From Suillus spraguei (lineage: Eukaryota > Basidiomycota > Agaricomycetes > Boletales > Suillaceae): a stretch of 64,000 nt of DNA. The position numbers and the translations under genes are program-made. Shown here piece after piece: positions 1 through 11,858 of this stretch (position 1 is the stretch's first letter; each line of letters begins with the position of its first letter). Location of the stretch: assembly GCA_016800925.1 (NCBI GenBank), contig JABCPU010000224.1:47323-111322 (forward strand). The letters run 5' to 3'. Below the pieces are notes generated by a model. That model was not told the origin of the DNA. It saw nothing but the letters and a program-made list of their open reading frames with translations, and did not search any database.

Positions 1-1192
1 ATGATAGACGGAGATGGACAAAGTCCAAAAAATTATAAGATATAGGATCAAAGCTCCGGCCTAGGGAGTGATCCCATAGGCCAGAGTCGGAAGCTTACAA
101 GGGCCGGAGCCCAAGTGCAAGAACGGAAACGGAGTTATATAGACATGATAACAGGATACAGAGTAATCAAAGGAATATACAGAAGTAGGAAACAATGAAT
201 CAGACTGAGGTCTGCAGGAGTTGTACTACAAGTTTATATACTGTAGGTAGCATGCCGGAAGGCAAGTAAGGATAGTCCGAGGCTATGTTTGAGGCATTGT
301 GGAACACAAGGCTATGTTACAATCGTACGTGCCCCTATTCATTCTCTCTTTACTTCCTTACTTGTATATCATGTCACATGACTCTGACTCATATGCTCAA
401 CACATCTGTACTATAGTTGCCTTCCTTATTTGGATACGCACTTATCTTCCCACACCTCTCTTGGTCCGTGCGCACATATTGGTCTATTTAAGCACGTTGT
501 ACTTGTAGTAGATTCTTTACTTTAATCTTACTGGGTTTTACCTGGAATCTCCTTCGCTTAGGTCTCCAACCTAAGTCGTCTTGAATCGTCTCTAAGTCTA
601 AGCACTCCTTAGTCTTAGTCTCTATTCTCGTAGAACCTCTTAGACTCGTCTTTGAGGCCAAACCCTTGATTGTACTTGGAACACGTTCCTTGTACTTTCA
701 CCTTGTCCTCTTCTGGACATTGTAAGAACTTCCCAGCAGACCATCTGTGTCTTTTCACTGTCGCTGGTGACGCCACCCCAGTTCGTAACAGGCTATGAAC
801 TCGGAAATAAGACTTGTACGAAATATCTTATCAAGACGGAAGTCAAGATAACCGAAAGCCAGAGGTGCAGAGATAACCGAAAGCCGGACACAGGTATTAA
901 CCTAAAAGGAGTAACGCGCAGGTGCGTGGGAATAGTTTCAGATATGGACACAGATCGGATATAGACATGGATTGGATATGGACATGGATTGGATATGAAC
1001 ACGGATCGGATGGGTGGATCAGATCGGATGGATGAACTGAGTTGGATATGGATATGGATTAGATATGGATGGATATTGATTGGAGTGGATGGGTGGATTG
1101 GATATGTGAGCTGGATTGGATGGGTGGACTAGGATGTATGGATTGGGTGTCCAGATGTCCATGGATCAGACCTAAATGTACGGTATATGACA
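1..1192 (+). repeat. LTR family A remnant, cut by the window start and carrying a nested solo LTR
   Basis: The stretch ends at 1192 in GGTATATGACA, the same 3' end as the two clean family A LTRs at 19356-20126 and 39271-40459. It shares the TTTATATACTGTA segment with them and the degenerate GGATATGGACATGGAT runs near the end. It is a diverged relative, not a close copy. It is inserted in the minus-strand LTR B remnant that begins at 1194, and is itself interrupted by the solo LTR at 315-790. No coding sequence is supported. Confidence 0.55.
315..790 (+). repeat. Solo LTR of chromovirus family B
   Basis: This 476-bp sequence begins TGTTACAATCG and ends CAGTTCGTAACA, with perfect TGTTAC/GTAACA inverted ends. 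It is flanked by the 5-bp direct repeat GGCTA (310-314 and 791-795), the target-site duplication of a Ty3/gypsy insertion. It aligns along its length with the LTR at 44945-45419 and with the LTRs of the full element at 27084-34625. Like the 44945 copy it keeps a segment of about 31 bp that the full element's LTRs lack. Only the LTR remains, as expected after LTR-LTR recombination. Confidence 0.92.
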
Positions 1193-1193
1193 A

Positions 1194-1419
1194 GTAGGAT
1201 TAAAGTAAAGAATCCACTACAAGTACATCATGTTTATATATGTAGATATAAATGCACAGACCAGGCAACCATGGGAAGGTAACTGCATATCCTAACAAGG
1301 AAGGCATGTATAGTACAAGCATGTTGAGACGCATGAGTCACGTGTGAATGTGAGATCAGTTACAAGACAAGTAGGTGAGTGAAAGTAGAAAATGAATAGG
1401 GGCACATATGATTGTAACA
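1194..1419 (-). repeat. Partial LTR of family B, reverse orientation
   Basis: From AGTAGGATTAAAGTAAAG to GATTGTAACA this matches, with many changes, the promoter-distal half of the LTR B family read in reverse. It includes the GGGGCAC..GATTGTAACA terminus. The other half is cut off by the family A LTR ending at 1192. It abuts the 5' end of the transposase relic that follows. Confidence 0.7.
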
Positions 1420-1420
1420 C

Positions 1421-4400
1421 TCATCAATATTGCACATAATCCCAAGGCCCACACAAACTATCATTATCTGAGTCTCGCCCATATGCGAGACATAGTAAAA
1501 AAACACATGGATCAAGTCAATCAATTAAAGTTGCAGGTATGTTTTATTATTCTGCCTTTATGTATTTTCATTGACCCTTTCTAGGCCTGTAACAACTCAT
1601 GCAAGTATATGTATATGTACACTCTCACTCAGTTGGATGACTACAACTGCCTTGTCATGGCTATCTCTGAGAATGACATCCCTCGCATCCATGAGGTCAT
1701 CAACATTGCATTATGCAACGGCGCCAGCATCTGAGAAATTGTCAACAAGCTAGAAGACACTCTCAAGGGTGTCTACTGGCCTTGCAGATATGGTGCCAGT
1801 GACTTGGATATTGCCACTCTTGTCTTTAGACTGGGAGGGCATCAGTTGCTTTTGCACTCAACCAAGGCGTCAAGATTCCATTCCTACGCACTCTTCACAC
1901 TAAATCTGTATTCACACCCCCACACCAACCATCAGCCCAATATGCAATGATCAATTCGACCAAAATATCCAACATATTGTTGTCAACACTCATGCAGACT
2001 TGTTGCCCTTGTGCGGCGTTAGTTTTATGATCAATGAGATTGTACTTGAGGAGATGGTGGTTCATTTTAGTAAGTTCAACAAGGTTGGTGGCCTTTGTTG
2101 GAAGCACTCAAACATTATTGACCCAGTTCTCCGCACATATGACCCTGCCGTCAGCATTGTGCAGAAAATCCATGATGGCCATATCCATCTCAGAAAGGAG
2201 CTCACTGTAATTGGTGTCTCATGCTTTGGTGAAGACCAGATATACACTATCCTTGCAGCACCCACTTGAAAGACTGAGGACACATCAGACAAGGAGCGCA
2301 TCCTTGCACAAACTGTTGAGTGCTGAAACTCGAGTAATGCAGTTACTTCTGTCGGACCAGCCTGGTCTTTGTGACAGATGGTGATGCAACTCGATGTGCT
2401 GCCAGACACAAACTTTTTGTCAAGACACCTTTAGCTCCAGACTCACCTTTATATGGCACACTCACCAATATGCCAGGCCTCAATTTGTTCACTGGCATGG
2501 GTAAAATGACACTCAATTTCGACTTCAAGCACATATTTAAGTGTATGTTATTTTTATTGATGATGAATGCTACTAATTTAATATGATTGTAGGTATCTGC
2601 ACACTCATCCGGTCACCTGTGGGCATTGTGCTCAATAATGGCCACGTCATCAATTCCATGATGCTCACGTGCTATCTCATGTGGTTGCCGGCATATGAGG
2701 AAGCTGCAGTGACAAAACTACTTTACCCCGATGACCCTCAAGACGACCCTCATGCAGTTGAGCTTATGCTCGCCATCATCGAATTCTCAAACTCTCAGCT
2801 CCACATATCCAATGATTCATTTTCCATGGATGTCAATACTCATGCTGATGTGGCATCCATTTATCTTCTCAGTAAACTGCTTGAATCCATCTTAATGCCT
2901 TTCATCTGCGTCAAGCTCTCCTTGTACCAGCAATTTGAACATCTCAGCTGTTAATCACATCTTGCTTTCTCATTTTTCCATGCTCACCACTGTTCCTTCA
3001 TGTCCTATCAACTCTATTACGACACACAGACAATGGTCAAGAACACTGTATTCTCCCTCGCCAAGCAACAGTCTCTTGATCCATATGCACCTTTTTTCCT
3101 TGGTGACATCGGAGATGACCCCCTTGAGATTCTATTTGGATGCACTTGCATGATTGGCGGTCACAACTTGGCTTGTTCCTATGCCCAGGCCATCAACCGC
3201 CTTGCCACTGCACAGGACATTGATGGGGTATTCAAGTGTCATCCTGAGCTTGATCCAGGTCACTGACGATTGAAACTCACTCGCCATGAGGGAGTTTATC
3301 ACATTAATCGGGAGATCTGGAAGGGTGATATAATCTCTGGCCGATGCGATCTTCCCTTATCATGGCGCAAAGGCTGTGAGGACGCACTTTTGATCCTTAC
3401 AACTTTGCAGCTTGATCTGATTCATTACTTCTATGTGGAACTCTTCAATACTACATCTGGCATTGACATGCTACATCCATTTGGCAACAACAAGTATCTT
3501 GGCATTAGTACTACAGACAATGAGCTCGATGACACCAGCTAGACTTCCCCCTCCTATTGCAGTATCTTCTACCTCACAATGTCTAGAAAGGGTCTTGAGT
3601 GAGGATGGTGTTGAGGGTGTCAGTCCTGGAGAGTTACAGGGAGAGAATGATGATGAAGAAGTCATGTTGATGTTTGAAGAGGCCTTAATTGACAGCTCAT
3701 CTGCTGATGCCCCCCCTCAGTCTAACCAGCCTTGCACTCTAGATTCTTCATCCCCACCACTACTGCAAGGCCCAGGCATCTGTCCTGACAACTATCTCTT
3801 GTATAATGGCCGCTGGATCCACAAACAGACAGTCTGTCATCTCATCATCAACAAAGACTTTATTTTAAAGTCTCTCAACCGACTCGAGCGTGTCCATGCT
3901 GGTTATACTAAAGTCAACAAGTGCATTGATATGTCAGTGGGTCGCATCACTAACCAGAACCTATTCCTCATTGGCGATATCTTTGTGACCATCCTGCGCT
4001 CTGGTCGTACACTTTCTATTGCAATACTTTTTTTGACAGCAGCTAGCCTTAGTGGTATTTCTCACTCGTCAATCAACATAGGCGTGATGAAAGCTTCAAG
4101 AACCACTGCAAAGATCACTGGCCAACTGCTTACCATCATCACTACTTGCCTCTCAGCTGATGTTTCACAGATGTTCTTATGGCACAATGGATATGTTACC
4201 GCATGTTTGGTAATTCAAGGATCCTCAGAGTCTACAGAATGCAATGTTGTCATTACTGTCCCAGGCTCACTTGTCAAGCCTGTCAATCCTGAGCCCACAT
4301 TCATTCAGCTATGCGATGACATCAATGTGGATGACTTCTTGCAAGTGAAGGGGGGCAGAGCACATGGCAGATCTCGCAGGATGCTCTGCAAGCAGCCTGT

Positions 4401-5483
4401 GACCTGCTATGGGCGAAAGTAGTAGTGATAAATGTCTCCCTTAAGTCAATTGCAGTCATGACTCCTTCGGACGAGACCAAATTTCCTTACAGACACTCAG
4501 ATGGTAAGTGTCTCGCAGTTTGTCTCTTCATTTTATTTATAATGCTACAATTACATTTACAGGTACTCCTGCTGTCATTTCTATGGAGGCTAGTAATTTG
4601 CTGGGAGCATCCAAAGGCGAATGGATCTCCTCGTGTCCCCTTTGTGAATCCAGTATCCTCAACATGCACAATCACATGGGCTAGCATATCCTGCACGCCT
4701 TCAGTAACACTCCCATGGAGGTCATTTTGAAAGAACCAGTAAGTTTTTAAAAAATTACATATGTACTTTACATTGATGACTATCTACAAGGTCAGCAACA
4801 CACTTCCGTGTGGCTTTTGTGGACGTTCCAGTCGATCAGAGTGTGCTATCACCATCACTGTGCCTGCAAAAGCCACAACAACATGGGACACGAAGTGCAT
4901 GTACCAGCACCAATTCCAATACACATCCGCCGAGATCGGTTCAAAGAATACCCCATGCCACAACTTGCCACTTAAATGTGAGCTTTGCCATCCCATTCTC
5001 CCTCCACATCAGCAAAACACTTATGTACTATACAGGGAAGTCCCCCTATGTACAATGCTGTGCAGTGCTGTGTAGTGCTGTGTAGTGCTGCACAGCACTG
5101 GAGATAGGGGGACCTCACATTTGGGTTTTGCTGATGTGGCACCCGGCAAGGGAACAAGAAAGACAGCAGTCATCCCAGTGGGCGCCGTTTGGCACTACAA
5201 TATGCATGAGCATATCTTCTGGGAGCATGAGGAATATATGGTACCAGGACAGAGAGATGTTGGTTTACTGCTGCCTGTAAGTGTTTGGAAGGAGATGAGG
5301 CTCATGGACCTGGAGCAGACTGCTTCATGCATCCCAAAGACTCATTGGCAGCCTTCCTACACTCCTTCAGACGAGATCGGCAAGGAGAATGTGCCTCTGT
5401 TAGTTTCTCTGGTTCCAAAGTGCTGGAGCACAAGCACACACCGACGTCCCACAACAACGGTGGCTATTGTCCTTCATGTATAA
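1421..5483 (+). pseudogene. Decayed zinc-finger/RNase H-like transposase gene, copy 1
   Basis: Consecutive blocks in shifting frames match the minus-strand copy at 17.7-26.2 kb, intron for intron. Recognisable blocks are an N-terminal helix region, a core with DEMxxxEM-, TDGDA- and D-F-K-H-I-F-K-type motifs at about 2.0-2.55 kb, and a long C-terminal part ending in zinc-finger-like CPLC..H..H and CGFCGR blocks at about 4.65-5.2 kb. In-frame stops (a TGA near 1731 where copy 2 reads CGG), frameshifts and the MITE at 5005-5138 show it is dead. The spacing of the DEM, DGD and DxKHxxK motifs recalls P-element/THAP9-type transposases; that family link is my inference. The 5' end was lost to the LTR next to it. 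Confidence 0.7.
5005..5138. mobile_element. Fold-back MITE of about 134 bp
   Basis: It begins CACATCAGCAAAAC and ends with the exact reverse complement GTTTTGCTGATGTG. Internally CCCCCTAT faces ATAGGGGG, and the loop is made of GCTGTGTAGT-type short repeats, so almost the whole element can fold into one hairpin. It sits in the C-terminal coding part of transposase copy 1; the sister copy at 17.7-26.2 kb has an uninterrupted LPPAPGK reading at the same place, which proves insertion. No clear target duplication was seen. Confidence 0.75.
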
Positions 5484-6379
5484 TTAGATAATATATTATA
5501 TAATTTTATTATTTCGATAAATATAATATCATGAATGATGGAGAGGCTGGATAAGGAGCAACATTAAGGATGTTGAATCCTGATGCAGGCTCATCCCATT
5601 CATCAAAGAAGGCTTGAATGACCATTCCGACTGCTCTGACTGCTCTTGCTGTACTTAGTGCTTGATTACTTACTTTAGCACCTATTCCAGTCGCATACAT
5701 ACTCATTTTCACACTGCAGCTGTCTGTTTTGCTTTGCAATAGTTGAATTGATTCATTTTGACTTAACATTGTACGACGAACGACTACCTAATATGGCTAA
5801 ATTACATGATCGGTAACGCTGTCATCACGCTGTCACGGTAGGCGTAGGGGGTACCCAAGTTACGACAGGTTAGTGTCTTGAACTACTCGATCGCACACCT
5901 CTTGACCCTCGATATTGGGTTTTTCCAAGAGGTTGGAGAATTTTGCTGGTGAGAGAGCAGCAGCGCAGGCGTCAACAGTCGGGGCGCCAGAGGAAGGATT
6001 GAAATCAGGAGTGAAGACAATATCATGGATAAAAGATAGGATCATTATCTGTTTACGTTTGTTCCGTAGGAAGGAAAAAAATAGAGATAGTCGGCCATCA
6101 GAGCATTTGACGAGCTCTGGTGTAGTAGACGCATGAATGTTGTCGTATGGAGGTGGCAAGGTAACCGAGTTGGCCATCGTTGAAAATATCAGACTTGGTG
6201 GTCATTGAGGCAAAGGTAAAGGAGCTAATATTGAGAGCTTAGGGGCCTGACTTTATCCGAACTTCCGACGACACAGCATTTTCGAGTAAGATCCCTACGA
6301 GCTCGGCGAGTGGCGCAAACCAGCAACCTCGATCATCGATGGTGTGTCTTCGGCTTTTGCATTGCTGAATTGTGCCTAC
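5484..6379. other. Intergenic, with one gene relic
   Basis: AT-rich sequence between transposase copy 1 and the left arm of the UbiA inverted duplication. Apart from the fragment at 5860-6177 I see no supported gene. The minus-strand reading at 5509-5769 has no recognisable domain. Confidence 0.5.
5860..6177 (-). pseudogene. N-terminal fragment of a basidiomycete repetitive gene family
   Basis: The reading starts MANSVTLPPPYDNI, and further on has LSPAKFSNLLEKPNIEG, which resembles the opening of a large Agaricomycete family (PPPYD start, then a K-N-I-E/Q-G-H-T-type ankyrin-like segment). Only about 105 codons are open, and the sequence after NIEG no longer fits the family. I read it as a truncated relic. 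Family assignment rests on recall of the family pattern and is tentative. Confidence 0.35.
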
Positions 6380-7720
6380 TATCGAGCAATTATGAAAGAA
6401 GATTCAAAATTATCATGCATGTAAAACGGATGCCTAAATTATACTAGCACCCATGCCATATCATCGCGAGTGAACCATCACCAACTTCTCCTCCGAGTCA
6501 AATGACACTTCTGTGAGAGAAGCCACCCAGAATGCTTCTCCCACCATAGTCATGGCCCAACGAGGTACTACCACGCTAATGCACCAAAACGCACGTTAGC
6601 TGGTAAAAGATGAACGCCAATTAGCCATATCTGTGGGAAATGATAAATGCTAGGCAACAGACAAGGAATAGAAAATACAAACGTTATACAGGCGGTAGCT
6701 TGACTGGTCACTCATCTCGTCGCGAAAGAAAAAGTAACGAATCCCGACCCAAGAACCCATAGAAACGAAAAGGACAGTGGAAAAGGGCCCCAAACTCCAA
6801 AATAAGCCAAGCGCAAAGGAAAATAGTGGAAGTGCACAAAGCATATATATACGAGATCCTTTGGGCGCTACAATCGGCAGGCTTCGTCGTCCTGACATGC
6901 GATCCCCAATGACGTCAGCAAAATCCTGCGCATGAATTGTTAGAAGGATGACAACGCGCTGCAGGAAAGTGCATTTATGCTCGTTCCGTCGAGTGAAGAT
7001 CCCCTTGCTAGAATATATATCTTGTTAACGAAATATTATCCCTCTAATGGAGAATGACCTACACAGAATCAGCAAAGAACCGAGTTCATTTGCCGCATAA
7101 CCTCCTGCATTGCACAAATTCTTGAAAATGGGATGATGACTGAGATGAAAGTCTTCGTGCATGACTAGGAACATGGTGAAAACTCCACTGGTCATGGCGA
7201 CATTTAAGCTGAAAAGGGATGAAAAGCTCAAACAGAAAACCATGAGTCCCCAGCGTAATGCACGACATTCCTTCATGCTGATGCGTCCAGACGGCACAGG
7301 ACGCCATGGTTTGTTCAAGACATCTTCATGCACAGAATAGGATTGGTTAGACACATTGAACTGAAAGAGATGAAGCCAGAGCCAGAAAAGAGCGCAAGAT
7401 AGGCTTAGCATATTGTGACGAGGAGATACAACAGCTGTAAATATCATCTACCGCAAAAATTTAGTGTCGCGTAGTAATGGTCACCAGAATGAATACCACG
7501 GGGAAAATTGTTGTCTTGAAGTCAGATCTTGTGAAAAGCCAAGCAGTCTCGAAGTGACGCAACACACAATGCAAAGGAGTCGCTGCGATGTAGGACATGA
7601 GTAATGTGGAACGTTTTTTCTGTCCAACACATTATATAGTTCAAAAGATGATTCCGGTCATGCATGAGCGGCGACCGGTAGGCATGGATGACACAAGACT
7701 TATCACAAGGGTTGGATTGC
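6380..7720 (-). repeat. Left arm of the UbiA inverted duplication
   Basis: This arm is the reverse complement, with scattered substitutions and small indels, of about 9520-10890. Homology covers the promoter side (an ACCGGT block and a TATATAAT box), all four exons, the three introns and about 180 bp past the stop. The edges are estimates by eye. The spacer between the arms is about 1.8 kb. Confidence 0.85.
6568..7598 (-). pseudogene. UbiA-family prenyltransferase, frameshifted copy
   Basis: This has the same four-exon layout as the intact gene at 9655-10696: start at 7598 (MSYIAATPL), first prenyl-diphosphate motif region NQSYSVHEDVLNKPWRPVP, second motif QDFADVIGD, and C-terminal exon ending in a TAG at 6568-6570. 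Near 6953 the exon-3 sequence reads GCGCGTTG where the intact copy reads GCGCGCTTG. That single missing base throws the protein out of frame before the second aspartate-rich motif. Unless the base is a sequencing error, this copy cannot make a full enzyme. Promoter-side sequence and splice sites are still conserved, so the decay is recent relative to the duplication. Confidence 0.8.
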
Positions 7721-9519
7721 ATGCTGTGTTTGCAGTCATCCTAACCTCGTTTGAAGTAATAATATAGAAGGATATTATTCAGGTTACCGTGTAGAGACTA
7801 GAATAATTACAGTTAGCGATATGCGAGTGATAACGATAACATACCTCAGCATGTTGGGGGACCTTATGACACGAATAGGCAGGTTGTTTCGACTCCTCAG
7901 GGCGTCACTCTTGGTAAAGCGGTATATAGTTGACCACAGACGAATTTGGGTTCATTTGAAGGTGGGCCCGGGCGTGAGCGCTGTGCACGAGCGTCCGTGT
8001 CAGCCCCAGCTTGATGATCACTCTAATCGGCGAAAGTGCAACAGAATACAAATCTCACTAGTGGTACAGCGCTGCGCCACACGGTGGTTGGATTCGATGG
8101 ACCCTTGTTGCAATGCTAGATCGATTGCAAAAACATTTCGATGTGCGCCACAAGATATATTGATAGATTACTACCTGATGGCTACAGTATACTTTCCAGG
8201 TGTTCAGGTGTCCGCCGTCAGATATCCTAGCGTCCGAATCCGAGCCAAGGAGCAAAAAGGTCAAGCTGATGTAGGGTCAAGATGGTTGCCTCTTGATAGG
8301 GTCGGTACTCTGATGTTTTGGGATGTAGTGGCTAAAAATGCAAAAATCCGGAGTGTGGGAATAATGTGGGGAGTCCATGTACCAGAATAATGTGTTTACG
8401 ATTTCCGCTTTTGGAACCGAAAATTGCGGCAGTACTGTATAGGGTGTGTGGTGATATATCACCTGTGGGGTGTTAAAGCCAGGGATATAACATGGCTGAG
8501 TGCTAATGAGAGTAAAATGATACATTATATTGACAGTATCTGCTGACTGCAGCGCATCGATGAGAGATTAGGATGAAATTATGGCCACGGATTATGAAGA
8601 TGTGACGTGGAATATCGATTCTATGTTGCTGTCGAGTACTCTTGCGTCTTTAAACAACACGTCATTCTGCCATCTGCCACTGACGTGGGCAGAACATGGT
8701 TCTACCAGGTTATGCCAGTTCTGCCGGGATAACTACCTCAAAATAATTCTTCCCACAGCATAGCTACGATCATGACACTATTACTTCAACCGGCATCAGC
8801 ACTTGCACAGTTTCAAACTTTCTGCTTTACCGCCAAATCTTTCCAAGATCGGCTACCACTCGCCGACTTATCCGTGGTTATAGAAACCAGGCCGGTCCCC
8901 AGCCTAGCTTCGTCTGGTTAATCTCGGAGAGACTTATCAGTCCAACTACGTTACATCTCAAAAGACGTACACACGTCAGACCGGTCATGAGTCTACCCTG
9001 GTTCGTGGCTCTCTTGAAATTATCACGCCGCGTGCTCATCACCGACGTCGAGTTCGAGGTCGCGCGTGTTCGCAATTCCGACATTATCACTAATTGGGAT
9101 GAACTGGATCTCCGCCTGGCACGATGTTGGGCGAGAAGATGAGACTCCTATCTCTAATCCGTATTTCTACACTACTGAAGGTGATAGTTGCATGAGTAAC
9201 TACATCGGCCAATATTCTTCTTCTGTATTTTTAGAACCCTTGGCGCACAACTCTGAGCCCATTTCAAAATGAACACAAACTCGTCTGGGGTCAACTATAA
9301 CCGAGAGTGATCATAGTGCCATGAGGAGTCGGAACAATATGTCTAGCCCATTTGCGTGAACAAAACAAAAAACATTCTTCCACATGCTGAGGTGTGTTGT
9401 CGTAATCACTCACATATCACTACTTACTGAAGTAAAAGGAGCGCAAGCGCTCTTTCGGCCTTGGCTGCATCCTAATTATTTTGCCCAAGGCACAGGAAGG
9501 CAAAAAGAGTGCGAAGATG
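7721..9519. other. Spacer of the inverted duplication
   Basis: No domain or convincing splice-linked coding sequence was found. The long reading at 7821-8390 (+) overlaps other readings on the minus strand, shows no recognisable motif and is not called. The spacer contains one copy of a short dispersed sequence (8636-8765), listed separately. Confidence 0.5.
8636..8765 (-). repeat. Short dispersed element, copy 1 (sister at 11758-11848)
   Basis: Read on the minus strand, it runs TGTGGGAAGAATTATTTTGAGG ... CGGCAGAAC ... GGCAGAAT ... TTTAAAGACGCAAGAGTACTC. The same order of blocks occurs on the plus strand at 11758-11848 with an internal deletion. GGCAGAAC and GTTCTGCC-type blocks can pair. 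It may be a small non-autonomous element or a duplicated promoter fragment; I cannot choose between these. Confidence 0.5.
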
Positions 9520-9616
9520 CAGCCCTTCTGATTCCGCGTTATTCATGCCCACCGGTCACCGTTCATGCAAATCAAATGTTTGGAACCAAAAATTCGATAT
9601 GGTTGTCCTTTTGAAT

Positions 9617-9624
9617 TATATAAT
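9617..9624 (+). promoter_or_regulatory. TATA-like box before the UbiA gene
   Basis: TATATAAT lies about 30 bp before the ATG at 9655, and the same box is kept at the matching place in the inverted copy, while bases around it have diverged. The short distance to the ATG would give a very short leader, so it may serve an upstream start site or be fortuitous. Confidence 0.35.
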
Positions 9625-9654
9625 TCTGGAAGGCAGAAGGACTCCGCATTAATC

Positions 9655-10696
9655 ATGTTATGCACCACAGAGACCCCTTTGCGTCGTGTGCTGCGTCACT
9701 TGAAGACGGCTTGGCTTTTCACAAGATCTGACTTCAAGACAACAATTTTCCCCGTGGTATTCATTCTGATGACAACTATTACTGCGCAATATTAATTTTT
9801 TGCGGCAGATGATGTTTTCAGCTGTTGTATCTCCTCATCATAACCTGCTAGGCCTATCTTGCTCTTTTTGCTGGCTCTGGTTCCAACTTCTTCATTTCAA
9901 CGTGTCTAACCAATCCTACTCTGCCGATGAAGATGTCTTGAACAAACCATGGCGTCCTGTGCCGTCTGGACGCATCAGCGTGAAGGATTGTCGTGCATTA
10001 CGCTGGGGACTCATGGTTTTCTGTTTGAGCTTTTCATCCCTTTTCAGCTTAAATGTCGCCATGACCAGTGGAGTTTTCACCATGTTCCTAGTCATGCACG
10101 AAGACTTTCATCTCAGTCATCATCCCATTTTCAAGAATTTGTGCAATGCAGGAGGTTATGCGGCAAATGAACTCGGTTCTTTGCTGATTCTGTGTAGGTC
10201 ATTCTCCATTAGAGGGATAATATTTCGTTAACAAGATATATATTCTAGCAAGGGGATCTTCACTCAACAGAACAAGCATAAATGCACTTTCCTGCAGCGC
10301 GCTTGTCATCCTTCTAACAATCCATGCGCAGGATTTTGCTGACGTCATTGGGGATCGCACGTCAGGACGACGAAGCCTGCCGATTGTAGCGCCCAAAGGA
10401 TCTCGTATATATATGCTTTGTGCACTTCCACTATTTTCCTTTGCGCTTGCCTCATTTTGGAGTTTGGGGCCTTTTTCCACTGTTCTTTTCGTTTCTATGG
10501 GTTTTTTGGTCGGGATTCGTTACTTTTTCTTTCGCGACGAGATGAGTGACCAGTCAAGCTACCGCCTGTATAACGTTCGTATTTTCTATCCGTAATTCCT
10601 TGTCTGTTGCCTAGCAATTATGATTCCCTACAGATATGGCTCATAGGCGTTCATCTTTTACCAGCTAATGTGCGTTTTCGTGCATTAACGTGGTAG
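9655..10696 (+). CDS. UbiA-family membrane prenyltransferase, intact
   Basis: Four exons (9655-9756, 9809-10193, 10249-10574, 10634-10696) join with GT-AG introns of 52-59 bp into a 291-aa frame, a usual length for UbiA enzymes. The first prenyl-diphosphate/Mg region is seen in NQSYSADEDVLNKPWRPVP (about residues 63-81) and the second in QDFADVIGD (about 186-194) followed by GRRSLP. Most of the rest is hydrophobic, fitting a multi-pass membrane protein. UbiA enzymes transfer a prenyl chain to an aromatic or similar acceptor. Fungal clade members of this length often act in specialised meroterpenoid or terpenoid pathways, but no pathway partner is adjacent here, so the substrate is unknown. 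A defective inverted copy lies at 6568-7598. Confidence 0.85.
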
Positions 10697-10890
10697 TACC
10701 TTGTTGCGTCATGACCATAGGCATAGTGGGGGAACCATTCTAGATGACTTTCCTCAAGATTATCATTCAACTTTGGAGGAAACGTCGGTGATAGTTCACT
10801 CGCCAATCATCATGGGCAGGGTGCCGGTATAATTTAGGGCCGCCATTTATTTACATGTATCACAATTTTGAATCTTCTTTTGTAACTTAG

Positions 10891-11757
10891 CGCTTTGGCA
10901 CTGGCGGTCTTTGTTTTGGTGATCGGTATTTTCCGTGTATAGCTGTGTTTGACATCATATTATCTAGATTCGCTGTATTAGTTAGTCGGAATCCATACCA
11001 AGGGGATCGACGAATATTAATGTCGCCTCATTCATAGACCCCCCTTTCACGGACTGCCTTATATTTCTTCCAGGCTTGATCATGCTAAAAGTTTTGAACC
11101 TGTTTGAAAGTCACCCAGCCCTTCAACAAATTCCAGAGATCTGTCATATAGTTAAGCGCATGGAGTACAACTCGCTACACACGTTATCCCAAATTTAATA
11201 CTGATTGACTTCAAAACTGGGCCAGCGCTCCGGTGATAGTTACATACTCAACAACTTTAACTTTTTCGTTGTCGGTGAGTCCTCTGTTGGTGGCAAGTAG
11301 AGATGAAATAGGTAGGTCTGAGTGCTGGCGTTGATCTCGATGTTTGCGTGGAGAACGAGTGACGCATCCCAGTCATTGGGTCAACAGCATAGTTGAGTCC
11401 AGGTGGCAGGGGGTGCAAAGAGCTAATCAGAAAAATGGGGAGTTGGCATGACAGAGACGTGGTCCCATGGAGTGAACTCCTGCTGTCTATCTTCGTTCCA
11501 GTTGTCACTCATAGTACAAATCTTTGCTGCACTTCGGCAGCTCGGCACACAATCGTTTACTTTGACATCCTTGCTCGAGTTGTGAATGAAATAAACTGCC
11601 AAATATACTGCCAGTTTATTTCCCATCGCTCATTGTTCAAACAGCGAATAAACTGAAGAAATAAACTATTATGGAGTAGGGTTATAGTATCCCGCACATG
11701 AACTTTTACCAGGTACGTTTCTCGGGACTTGCCATGCTTACAAACCGCCACTTAGTT
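10891..11757. other. Intergenic
   Basis: No gene or recognisable repeat was found. Short overlapping readings at 11257-11656 on both strands show no domain. Confidence 0.5.
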
Positions 11758-11848
11758 ACTCTGTGGGCAGAACTATTTTGAGGTAGTTCTGCCGGGCCCC
11801 GGCAGAATCACGCGTTATTTTAAAGACACGCAAGAGTACCATTTTCAT
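11758..11848 (+). repeat. Short dispersed element, copy 2, just before the next gene
   Basis: CTGTGGGCAGAACTATTTTG, GTTCTGCC and GGCAGAATCACG blocks, followed by TTTAAAGACACGCAAGAGTACC, match the minus-strand sequence at 8636-8765. Its right end lies only about 10 bp before the ATG at 11859. The TTTAAAG run could therefore act as a core promoter for that gene. Confidence 0.5.
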
Positions 11849-11858
11849 TCTAAAAACC

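Larger units (their letters stand above)
9520..10890 (+). repeat. Right arm of the UbiA inverted duplication
   Basis: This arm holds the intact UbiA gene and its flanks. It matches the left arm (6380-7720) in reverse complement, including non-coding sequence after the stop (GGTGATAGTTCACTCGC versus GGTGATGGTTCACTCGC). Edges are approximate. Confidence 0.85.

Noticed and set aside
7821..8390. 189-codon open frame on + in the UbiA spacer
   Set aside because: No domain, no splice partner, low-complexity amino-acid use and overlapping minus-strand frames; looks like chance.
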